Shown here one piece after another: positions 10,201 to 16,564 of a stretch of DNA of 64,000 bases. The notes under the pieces are model-generated. The model searched no databases. It saw only the letters and a list, made by a program, of their open reading frames with translations, and had not been told where the DNA came from. The position numbers and the translations under genes are program-made. Origin of the DNA: Fodinibacter sp038258215 (lineage in GTDB: Bacteria > Actinomycetota > Actinomycetes > Actinomycetales > Dermatophilaceae); NCBI GenBank assembly GCA_038258215.1, contig JBBSQC010000014.1:1-64000 (forward strand), written 5' to 3'. How positions within the stretch are numbered: the stretch's first letter is position 1; each line of letters begins with the position of its first letter.

Positions 10201-11104
10201 CGTCGTGCGGCACGTCCTGGTCGAGGGGCACGGGATCGTCGCCGAGGGGGAGGCCGCCGTCGAGACGACGACCGCCGAGGTCGACGCCGTGGTGCAGCTC
10301 GTCCTCGAGCACGCCCGCACGAGGCCGGAGCGCTCCCTGGGGGTCATCGCCCTCGGCAGCACTCACGCCCTCCGGGTGGAGGACGCCCTGCGACGGGCGC
10401 TCGCGAGCCAGCGGGGAGAGGTGCTCGCCTTCTTCGACGAGGACGCCGACGACGCGTTCTTCGTCAAGAACCTCGAGCGGGTGCAGGGCGATGAGCGGGA
10501 CGACGTCATCCTCACCATCGGCTACGGCAAGACACCGCACGGGCGGGTGCTCCACCGCTTCGGACCGCTCAACACCGAGGGCGGCGAGCGGCGGCTCAAC
10601 GTCGCGACGACCCGGGCCCGGAGGGCGATGACGGTCGTGTCGTCGATCGCCGCGGAGGATCTGGACCCGGCGCGCCTGCGTGCTCGTGGCGCGATGATGC
10701 TGCGCGACTTCCTCGCCTACGCCGCGGACCCGACCTCCGCGGTGCCGGGCACCGGTGCCCGCCCGGACACGCCGCCCTCCGTGGTGATGGCCGACCTGGC
10801 CGAGCGGCTGCGCGCCCACGGCCTCGTCGTGCACGAGAGGGTCGGGTCCTCGGCGGACCCGGTGGACCTCGCCGTCGAGGACCCCCAGGATCCGGGCCGG
10901 CTCCTGTTGGCGGTCGAGTCCGACGGCCCGGAGTATGCCGCGATGCGCACTCCCCGCGACCGGGACCGGCTGCGGGCCGAGCACCTCGAGCGGCTCGGCT
11001 GGCGACACCTGCGGGTGTGGTCAACGGACGTATTCCGGGACCCCGCCCGCGACGTCTCGAGGATCCTCGAGGCAGCGGGCGTCCGAGAGGCGCCCGGTGG
11101 CTGA
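7208..11104 (+). CDS. DUF4011-type SF1 helicase with C-terminal Vsr/MTES_1575-like nuclease domain
   Basis: A 1298-residue ATPase. A charged Pro-rich N-terminus is followed by a DUF4011-like region (about 48-290). The SF1 helicase core has Walker A GPPGTGKSQT (about 329), DEAS (about 889), GDVHQLPP (about 915) and the motif VI region TTRARRAM (about 1135). A restriction-endonuclease-like end domain carries Asp near 1219 and VESDG near 1236, compatible with a PD-(D/E)XK core. It probably acts on nucleic acid, in repair or in defence: related DUF4011-helicase-nuclease proteins were recovered in antiphage screens. No defence-island neighbours are seen here, so housekeeping repair is equally possible. 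GTG start at leaderless spacing. The last bases overlap a 63-aa gene. Confidence 0.85.
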   Translation: MSDTGPATDEPTPPTDEPTPANHEATPPTQEPARPPEGDPRAARIAAARAAWTRHLVDLGGRNTLLWHRDLPAGTLDLTLAHAQGVATLISGRPTPLSDLVREKASHEEARRRARAIAAKSRELAEERGILTCFLAIGMATWTVQLPDGRPAPRVPAAPVLLRSCTIRPTGAAHGDFVLELGPELELNPVLAHYLASERGIEVDADALESLAHTGSTFDPYPTYAALSELCADVPDFAVAPRLVVGSFSYAKLPMVADLAAQGDALADHDVIAALAGDPEALRSVRSVLDPSRLDLDDADRDLLVLDADSSQQEAIEAVRSGSHLVLQGPPGTGKSQTIANLVATLAADGKRVLFVAEKRAAIDAVVGRLERVGLGDLVLDLHSGSRGRRRVARELLTGLDRRRGPGSETHGAGVRRVSSPGSTRKAAAARLSEHVSALHERREPWQVSLHEVQEAVSGFSALAAPPRSRVRLRGATLADLGREEVEQHAATLTSAASLSDWDAAGRDDPWFGARLSSAEEAETARECVDALAGGEVEETARTFGEVFRGIALPEPPTATGWGAVLDTVGRVRDTLEVFRPEVFDIPLGGLVAATGSAAYRRSIGSDLSWLDRLRLRRQAKGLLRPGRPPADLHQALAEASAQRLAWRELAGSGGRPEIPVELDRAKHAHAELMTDVDWLDARLPDSPPPTSPGEEPLPAPTPLGDLDLTALAARTAELSAAGGRLGVAPALTAAVDALTAVGLRPLLDDLRARGVPAEEVVAEAEWVWWSSLAEEIARQDPRVASHDGRTLSAGLTEFADADRAVVAGNAARVAAAVAERVAEVAREHPGQETHLRAEAARARRLAPLRELLVRCPDLLTAARPCWAMSPLVVASVLPPGQWFDVVVFDEASQVPPAEAVSAIARARQVVVAGDVHQLPPTTFFTTVPDGDPGVVGAHEPITEGVESILDALGATLPVRRLSWHYRSLDERLIAFANAQVYDGSLVTFPGTGTAADAVVRHVLVEGHGIVAEGEAAVETTTAEVDAVVQLVLEHARTRPERSLGVIALGSTHALRVEDALRRALASQRGEVLAFFDEDADDAFFVKNLERVQGDERDDVILTIGYGKTPHGRVLHRFGPLNTEGGERRLNVATTRARRAMTVVSSIAAEDLDPARLRARGAMMLRDFLAYAADPTSAVPGTGARPDTPPSVVMADLAERLRAHGLVVHERVGSSADPVDLAVEDPQDPGRLLLAVESDGPEYAAMRTPRDRDRLRAEHLERLGWRHLRVWSTDVFRDPARDVSRILEAAGVREAPGG

Positions 11105-11288
11105 CCCTCGGCCGCCTGACCACGAGGGGCGCGGCCGTCGACGCCCGGTCCGCCGTTCCGTGCGTCCGGGGACCAACCCGTCGGCGGAGGACCTGCCCGA
11201 CCTGGCCCCGGAACGGCCGCCACCGGGCCCGGGGGAGACCGAGGCGGACCGGTGGCTGCGAGAGCAGCGTCCACCCCACTGGGAGTGA
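11097..11288 (+). CDS. Small conserved-looking protein overlapping the helicase end
   Basis: A 63-residue frame opening at GTG 11097, overlapping the last 8 bases of the helicase gene and so translationally coupled to it. It is rich in Arg, Pro and Asp and ends in WLREQRPPHWE. That C-terminal Trp/Pro motif resembles small uncharacterised actinobacterial proteins I recall next to such helicases. No domain is recognised. Evidence that it is real is the coupled start, lack of any competing gene, and the terminator that follows it at 11366. Confidence 0.55.
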   Translation: MADPRPPDHEGRGRRRPVRRSVRPGTNPSAEDLPDLAPERPPPGPGETEADRWLREQRPPHWE

Positions 11289-11365
11289 CCGGATCTCGCC
11301 GAGGGCCAGTGATGGCTGCCATCCCAGAGTCGAGCGCGCGGGTGCCTGACTGACGGGGGCACGCA

Positions 11366-11397
11366 GAGGGCCCACCGGGACATCCCGGTGGGCCCTC
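11366..11397. terminator. Bidirectional hairpin terminator
   Basis: Perfect 15-bp inverted repeat (11366-11380 and 11383-11397, GAGGGCCCACC.../...GGTGGGCCCTC) with a 2-nt centre. It lies between the helicase unit (+) and mscL (-). No U-tract on either side, as common in actinobacteria. Confidence 0.8.
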
Positions 11398-11418
11398 GCC
11401 GATGCGGGGGTGGAAGGA

Positions 11419-11781
11419 TCAGCCGCGGGCGCGCAGCGAGTCGCGGATCTCCTTGAGGAGCTCGGTATTGGGGTCGACCGTGGCCGCCTCGGGCTCGGCC
11501 GGAAAGAACTTCTCCTTCGCGGCCGCGTACGGCTTCACGACGAAGAAGTAGATGACAGCGGCCACGATGAGGAAGCTGATCAGAGCGGTGAGGAATGCGC
11601 CGACCGAGATACCGCCCGGCTTGTAGGACGAGAAGTCGGGCTTTCCGCCCAGCTTCCCGAGGATGTCGATGAACATCGCGGTGAAGGCTGTCACGAGCGT
11701 GGCGAACGCGGCACCGATCACGAAGGCGACGGCGAGCTCGACGAGGTTGCCGCGCATGACGAAGTCCTTGAAACCCTTCAC
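11419..11781 (-). CDS. mscL: Large-conductance mechanosensitive channel
   Basis: Pentameric inner-membrane safety valve for hypo-osmotic shock (120 aa). The N-terminal amphipathic helix and TM1 read MKGFKDFVMRGNLVELAVAF (the first codon is GTG). TM2 is near residues 60-83 (ALISFLIVAAVIYFFVV), followed by a charged cytoplasmic helix ending in NTELLKEIRDSL. Start GTG 11781 has AGGAGG 6 nt upstream. Last gene of a conserved actinobacterial FmdB-SAF-mscL order. Confidence 0.97.
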   Translation of the reverse strand: MKGFKDFVMRGNLVELAVAFVIGAAFATLVTAFTAMFIDILGKLGGKPDFSSYKPGGISVGAFLTALISFLIVAAVIYFFVVKPYAAAKEKFFPAEPEAATVDPNTELLKEIRDSLRARG

Positions 11782-11872
11782 GGGTGACCTCCTGCTGATG
11801 GTTGGGTTGAGTGTCGGAGACAAGGGTAAAGGGCACCACGGCATCCTTCGACCACGGTCAAGGTCCTCACCG

Positions 11873-12526
11873 TCAGCCCAGCCCGACCACCTGCACCAGC
11901 GCCGGCCCGTCCGCGTCCTGGCCCGACGCGAGGAGCCGTTCGACGTCGGTGCTGGCCACGGCGAGCACCACCCCCCGGGCCGGTGCCTGACCTGCCGTGA
12001 AGGCGTCGACCGTGGCTTCCGGGTCGGTCGAGAGCACCTCCGCGTCACTCGTGAGCGCCTTTCCACCGATCACGGGGTAGACCGCGACCCGCTGCCCGAC
12101 GTGGAGCAGCCCGACCGAGACAGGGTCCGCCGCCCGGACGTGCAGGACGGTGCGCGAGGACGCCAGGCCGTCGGCGAGCGACCGGGGCACCAGCCGGGTG
12201 CGGGTGATCGACTCCCCGGCGGCCAGCGCGGAGCCGATGCGGCGCCCGACGAGCGTCGCCGGCTCGCGGATCGCCCCGGGCTGGACCTGGGCGCTGGGGA
12301 CGCGGACCACCCCCAGGTCGCCGGGGGCGAGCTCTGAGCCGGCAGCCACCGGGTGCACCGCGACGACCACCGCGGTGCTCGGCTCCGGCGGCGGCCGGAC
12401 CTCGTGCACCACCAGGAGGAGGGCGCTGCACACCATGAGGGCCGCGGCGACGCGGCGGAGCAGGTGGCGACGCCAGCGCGCTCTGCGGGAGTGGCCGGTC
12501 ACGCCCGGGAACGGCAGGGCCTTCAT
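11873..12526 (-). CDS. SAF-domain membrane-anchored protein (CpaB/RcpC-like)
   Basis: 217-residue protein with a basic N-terminus, one TM helix (about 22-40) and an extracytoplasmic SAF domain (about 53-115, from AVHPVAAGSELAPGDL to AAGESITRTRL). A C-terminal domain like the RcpC part of pilus-assembly protein CpaB follows. No pilus genes are nearby, so the role is unknown; the position upstream of mscL is conserved in actinobacteria. ATG 12526 stands 6 nt after TAGCGT (12538-12533 on the minus strand), so the mRNA is predicted to be leaderless. Confidence 0.82.
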   Translation of the reverse strand: MKALPFPGVTGHSRRARWRRHLLRRVAAALMVCSALLLVVHEVRPPPEPSTAVVVAVHPVAAGSELAPGDLGVVRVPSAQVQPGAIREPATLVGRRIGSALAAGESITRTRLVPRSLADGLASSRTVLHVRAADPVSVGLLHVGQRVAVYPVIGGKALTSDAEVLSTDPEATVDAFTAGQAPARGVVLAVASTDVERLLASGQDADGPALVQVVGLG

Positions 12527-12564
12527 GCCCCGACGCTAGGTCGCGGCGGGCTCGAGCAGGGTGG

Positions 12565-13056
12565 TCAGGCCGAGGTTGTGGATGCCGCTGTGCGGCTCGA
12601 GCCGCCTGTGGATGACGACGAGGAGGAGGACCCGGAGCCGCCCGCAGTCCCCGAACCCGTGGACTGCCCGGAGCCCGTGGACTGCCCGGAGCCCGTGGAC
12701 TGCCCGGAGCCCGTGGACTGCCCGGAGCCCGTGGACTTCTCCGAACCCACGGACTTCCCTGAGCCGTTGGTGCTGTCGGAGCCCTTCGCCCCGTCGCCAC
12801 CCTCGGCCCCCTTGCCGCCGCTGCTGTTCGAGTCCGAGTCGCCCGAGCCCTTGCCGTTCCGGGAGCCGTTGCGGGAGTCGGTGCGGGAGTCGTTGCGGTA
12901 GAAGCCGCCGCCCTTGAACACGATTCCCACGGCGTTGAACAGCTTGCGCAGCCGGCCCTCGCACTCGGGGCAGACGGTGAGGGAGTCGTCGGAGAAGGAC
13001 TGGACGACCTCGAAACGGTGGTCGCACTCGGTGCACGCGTAGGCGTACGTCGGCAC
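12565..13056 (-). CDS. FmdB-family zinc-ribbon protein with Ser/Gly repeat tail
   Basis: 163 residues. The N-terminus PTYAYACTECDHRFEVVQ with a second CPEC at 29-32 is the FmdB/CxxC-CxxC zinc ribbon, a putative regulatory family. From about residue 55 the chain is low-complexity Ser/Gly/Asn/Lys. It contains four exact copies of the hexapeptide STGSGQ encoded by an 18-bp tandem repeat, and ends in a Ser run. Start GTG 13056 has AGGAGG 6 nt upstream. The tail is far longer than in typical FmdB proteins of about 70-110 aa. Confidence 0.85.
   Translation of the reverse strand: MPTYAYACTECDHRFEVVQSFSDDSLTVCPECEGRLRKLFNAVGIVFKGGGFYRNDSRTDSRNGSRNGKGSGDSDSNSSGGKGAEGGDGAKGSDSTNGSGKSVGSEKSTGSGQSTGSGQSTGSGQSTGSGQSTGSGTAGGSGSSSSSSSTGGSSRTAASTTSA
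12656..12745. repeat. 18-bp tandem repeat (coding minisatellite)
   Basis: Four identical units CCCGTGGACTGCCCGGAG at 12656-12727 plus a diverged fifth to 12745. The unit is a multiple of three, so copy-number change keeps the FmdB frame and alters the tail by six residues per unit. Confidence 0.95.
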
Positions 13057-13080
13057 GGTGGTCCTCCTGCGGACGGGAAC

Positions 13081-13112
13081 GGGGGGTGCCGCGCACCTGC
13101 GCGACACCCCCC
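13081..13112 (-). terminator. Hairpin terminator after the ABC exporter operon
   Basis: GGGGGGTGCCGCGC (13081-13094) pairs with GCGCGACACCCCCC (13099-13112) with one mismatch and a 4-nt loop. It is placed between the permease stop and the FmdB start. Confidence 0.7.
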
Positions 13113-13152
13113 GAGGATACGTGAGGTCGGGGCGTGCCCCTTCCGCGGCCTG

Positions 13153-13983
13153 CTACTTCACCTCGGCCCGGGTCAGGCGCCACATGCCGAGCACGATCGG
13201 GAGCAGCACCCACACGCCGACGGCCGTGCCCAGCTGGGCCCACTGCTCGCCGGTCAGTGAGCCGGTGAACAGGGGGTCCATCGTCCGGTTGAGGTCGAGC
13301 CACGCCCCGGCGCTCTCTGCCCAGGCGACGAGCGACCCGAGGATGCTCCACACGGTAGGAAGCACGAAGTAGGCGACGATCGCGGCCGGGGTGTTGCGCA
13401 GCAGCATCCCGAAGCCGACGCCCTGGACCAGGCCGAGCAGCACGTAGGCCGCCGCGCCCGCCAGGGCGAGGCCCGGCAGGTTCCAGTCACCGTCGATGCC
13501 GCGGATGCCGATGGCGGCGCCGTAGGCCGCGACCCCGAGGGCGAAGGAGAGGGCGACCGCCCCGACCCCGACCGCCAGGGCGGCGACGAGCTTGGCCCAG
13601 GCCACCCGAACCCGGCGCGGCTCGAGGCCGAAGGTCACCAACGCCGTGCGCTGGGACCACTCCGAGGTGACGGCGAGGATGCCGACCACGGGAAGGAGGA
13701 TGGCCTGCGGCATGGTCGTCGCCTGCAGGTAGTCCTCGAAGGGGTGCTGACCGCCGTCGGTGAAGAACATGATGGTCAGGGCACCGGCGATGACCAGCCC
13801 GATCGAGATGACCAGCCAGCGGCCGGCCCGGGTGTCGAACATCTTGCGCAGCTCGACGCGGACCACGCGGGCGAAGGGCACCCCACGGCCGGGGTCCGCC
13901 GCAGGAAGGCGGTCCGGCATCCGGAGGGTGGAGGGGAGGGGGGACTCGGTCGCGGGCGCTCGGCGTACGGTCTCGGTGCTCAT
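13153..13983 (-). CDS. ABC-2 type transporter permease
   Basis: 276-residue membrane component of an ABC exporter. After a hydrophilic N-terminus (about 40 residues) containing the VELRKMFDTRAGRWL entry motif common in ABC-2 permeases come six hydrophobic segments. The start ATG 13983 overlaps the ATPase stop by 4 bases (ATGA), so the two are one operon. The substrate cannot be told. Confidence 0.88.
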   Translation of the reverse strand: MSTETVRRAPATESPLPSTLRMPDRLPAADPGRGVPFARVVRVELRKMFDTRAGRWLVISIGLVIAGALTIMFFTDGGQHPFEDYLQATTMPQAILLPVVGILAVTSEWSQRTALVTFGLEPRRVRVAWAKLVAALAVGVGAVALSFALGVAAYGAAIGIRGIDGDWNLPGLALAGAAAYVLLGLVQGVGFGMLLRNTPAAIVAYFVLPTVWSILGSLVAWAESAGAWLDLNRTMDPLFTGSLTGEQWAQLGTAVGVWVLLPIVLGMWRLTRAEVK

Positions 13984-14879
13984 GCCGCCACCTCCTCGCG
14001 GGCCGAGTCGGCCGTGAGGTCGAGGAAGATCTCCTCCAGTCCGCGGCCGTCACCGGCCCTGAGCTCAGTGAGTGCGACGCCCGCGTCGAGGGCGATCCGC
14101 CCCACCGCCGACGGCTCGATGTCGACGACCAACCCGCCGGATGCCGCAATCCGCACCTCGACCGCCGCCGCCGTCAACGCCTGGCGCAGCGCCTCGTCGT
14201 CCGTGGACCGCACCACCGTGCCGGCGGAGGCGACCAGCTCGTCCTTGCTGCCGCGGGCCACGATGCGCCCACCGCCGATGACGATGATCTCGTCGGCGAC
14301 CCGCTCGATCTCGTTGAGGAGGTGCGAGCTGAGCAGCACCGTGCCGCCCCGGTCGGCGTACCCGCGGAGCAGGTCGCGCATCCAGCGGATGCCCGCCGGG
14401 TCCAGCCCGTTGGCGGGCTCGTCGAGGATGAGCACCTCCGGGTCGCCGAGCAGGGCGTGGGCGATGCCGAGGCGTTGTCGCATGCCGAGGGAGTAGTTGC
14501 GCACGCGTCGACGGGACTCCTTGTCGGTGAGCCCCACGAGCGCCGTCATCTCGTCGACGCGGGAGCGGTCGACCCCCATGACCATCGCCCCGAGCAGGAG
14601 CACCTCGCGCCCGGTGCGTCCCGCGTGCTGGGCGGAGGCGTCGAGGAGGAGGCCGACCTGGCGGCCTGGGTTGACGAGCCGCGCGTAGGGGCGGCCGAGC
14701 ACGGTCGCCGTGCCCGAGGTGGCGGGGGTGAGCCCGGCCATGATGCGCATGGCGGTGGTCTTGCCCGCGCCGTTGGGTCCGAGGAAGCCGGTGACCTGCC
14801 CGGGCTGGACCTCGAAGGAGATGTCGTCCACGGCCGTGAAGGGGCCGTAGCGCTTGGTGAGTCGTTCGACGGTGATCAT
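13980..14879 (-). CDS. ABC transporter ATP-binding protein
   Basis: 299-residue ATPase partnering the permease. Walker A is GPNGAGKTT (about 34-42), the signature is YSLGMRQRLG, Walker B is VLILDEPANGLDP, and the switch His is in LLSSHLLNE. A C-terminal extension of about 80 residues, typical of bacitracin/lantibiotic-type export ATPases, lies beyond the nucleotide-binding domain. The pair probably exports a lipid-like or peptide compound. Confidence 0.92.
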   Translation of the reverse strand: MITVERLTKRYGPFTAVDDISFEVQPGQVTGFLGPNGAGKTTAMRIMAGLTPATSGTATVLGRPYARLVNPGRQVGLLLDASAQHAGRTGREVLLLGAMVMGVDRSRVDEMTALVGLTDKESRRRVRNYSLGMRQRLGIAHALLGDPEVLILDEPANGLDPAGIRWMRDLLRGYADRGGTVLLSSHLLNEIERVADEIIVIGGGRIVARGSKDELVASAGTVVRSTDDEALRQALTAAAVEVRIAASGGLVVDIEPSAVGRIALDAGVALTELRAGDGRGLEEIFLDLTADSAREEVAA

Positions 14880-14970
14880 GACTCGACAGCCTGCCCCTGG
14901 CCGGTCGGTCTCGATATGGGGGAGGAACCTGACGCGACCCTGACCAGACCCCGAGGCTCCCCGGGACGGG

Positions 14971-16518
14971 TCAGGTGTCGGACCAGTCCGCGAGGCGACC
15001 GCCGCGGCTCACGGCATAGAGGCGCTTCTCGGTGGCCTCCCGCACCGCCGAGGGGGTGACGATGAGCAGCTGGTCCCCGTGGCGGAGCACATCGGACTCC
15101 CGGGGGACGAAGGAGGCACCCTCGCGCAGCACCAGCGCGACGGCGGCTCCCAGCGGCAGCCGGAGCTCGAAGACGCGCACGCCGCCGATCTTCGAGCCGG
15201 GGCCGACGTCGATCTCGAGGAGCTGGGCGCCGAGGTCGTCCAACGGAGTGGCCTCCACGGCCAGGTCGACACGGTGGTGGGACTGGTCCAGCCCCAGCCG
15301 GCGGGCGACCCAGGGCAGGGTCGGCCCCTGGACGAAGGTGAAGACCACGACGAGCACGAACACGAGGTCGAAGATCCACTCCAGCCCCGGGGTGCCCGCC
15401 GTGATCGGCACGGTGGCGAGCACGACGGGCACCGCGCCGCGAAGCCCCGCCCAGGAGAGGAACACCTGCGTGCGCCACGGCATCCGGAACGGGGTGCAGG
15501 ACAGCAGGACCGACAGGGGCCGCCCCAGCACGAGCAGAGCAGTGCCCACCACGAGAGCCGGGACGAGCTGGTCGACGAAACCTTTCGGAGAGGCGAGCAG
15601 CCCCAGCAGCACGAAGAGCCCGATCTGCGCCATCCAGCCCAGCGCGGTCGCGAAGCCACCGACGGCGGGACCGTGCGGGAGCGAGACGTTGCCGAGCACC
15701 AGGGCCGCGAGGTAGCAGGCGAGGAACCCCGAGGTGTGCACGCTGTCCGCGGCGGCGTAGGCGAACACGGCGACCGACACCACGCCGATGGAGAAGAGCG
15801 CGGAGGACGCCGAGGCGAACCGCCGCATCAGCCACGCACCCGACCAGCCCACCGCGAGCCCGATGACCGCGCCACCGGCGAGCTCGACGGCGGCCAGGAC
15901 GAGCAACGACCACCAGGGGTCGGGGGTGGCGCCGGGGGCGAGCGAGGCAGCGAGGGCCGTGACGAGCAGCACCACCGGCGCGTCGTTGAAGCCCGCCTCC
16001 GCCTCGAGCATGCCGGACACCCGCCGGGGGAGCGGCACCCGTCGCAGCACGGAGAAGACGGCGGCCGCGTCGGTGCTGGAGACCACCGCGCCGACGAGCA
16101 GCGACACCTCCCAGGACAAGTCGAGAAACAGGTGGGCCAGGGCTGCGACGGTGACGACGGACACCGCGACCCCGACGGTGGCGAGCACCGCGGCCGGCCC
16201 CACGGAGCCCTTGATCCCCGACCACCGGGTCGTGATCCCACCCTCGACGAGGATGAGCACCAGGGCCGCGTAGCCCAGCACCAGGGTGAGCTGGGCGGAG
16301 TCGAAGTCGATCCCGAGCCCGGCCTCGCCCAGGCCCAGCCCGATGGCGAGGTAGATGAGCAGGGACGGGAGTCCGGACCGCACCGAGAGCCGCACCGCGG
16401 CGACGGCCACGACGAGCACGAGGCTGCCGACGAACAGGGCTGCGGTGAGGTCGTCGAGGGAGAAGGAACCGGGCGCTGCCTCGCCCCCGCTCAGCGGCAG
16501 CGTCCACGTCCGTCCCAC
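14971..16518 (-). CDS. K+/H+ antiporter (CPA1/NhaP2-CvrA type) with regulatory RCK_C domain
   Basis: 515-residue inner-membrane cation/proton antiporter. About twelve hydrophobic segments span residues 25-400. Conserved CPA1 features are VGAVVSSTDAAAVFSVL and the GFNDAPVV stretch, where the acidic residue likely carries the proton. A C-terminal cytoplasmic domain (about 415-505, LLEIDVGPGSKIGG to HGDQLLIVTP) is a TrkA-C/RCK_C module that gates such transporters by ligand binding. GTG 16518 is the most upstream plausible start; it is divergent from the acylase gene. An imperfect 7-bp stem (14939-14945/14969-14975) covers its stop. Confidence 0.87.
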   Translation of the reverse strand: MGRTWTLPLSGGEAAPGSFSLDDLTAALFVGSLVLVVAVAAVRLSVRSGLPSLLIYLAIGLGLGEAGLGIDFDSAQLTLVLGYAALVLILVEGGITTRWSGIKGSVGPAAVLATVGVAVSVVTVAALAHLFLDLSWEVSLLVGAVVSSTDAAAVFSVLRRVPLPRRVSGMLEAEAGFNDAPVVLLVTALAASLAPGATPDPWWSLLVLAAVELAGGAVIGLAVGWSGAWLMRRFASASSALFSIGVVSVAVFAYAAADSVHTSGFLACYLAALVLGNVSLPHGPAVGGFATALGWMAQIGLFVLLGLLASPKGFVDQLVPALVVGTALLVLGRPLSVLLSCTPFRMPWRTQVFLSWAGLRGAVPVVLATVPITAGTPGLEWIFDLVFVLVVVFTFVQGPTLPWVARRLGLDQSHHRVDLAVEATPLDDLGAQLLEIDVGPGSKIGGVRVFELRLPLGAAVALVLREGASFVPRESDVLRHGDQLLIVTPSAVREATEKRLYAVSRGGRLADWSDT

Positions 16519-16552
16519 GGCCAGTCCTCGCGTCGTCGGTCCCAGGGTGTCC

Positions 16553-16558
16553 TAGTCT
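16553..16558 (+). promoter_or_regulatory. -10 element for leaderless acylase gene
   Basis: TAGTCT, then 6 nt, then GTG 16565. Confidence 0.55.
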
Positions 16559-16564
16559 CGCAGG

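Noticed and set aside
12656..12745. Possible CRISPR array
   Set aside because: The 18-bp units are directly adjacent with no spacers and lie in frame inside a zinc-ribbon gene.
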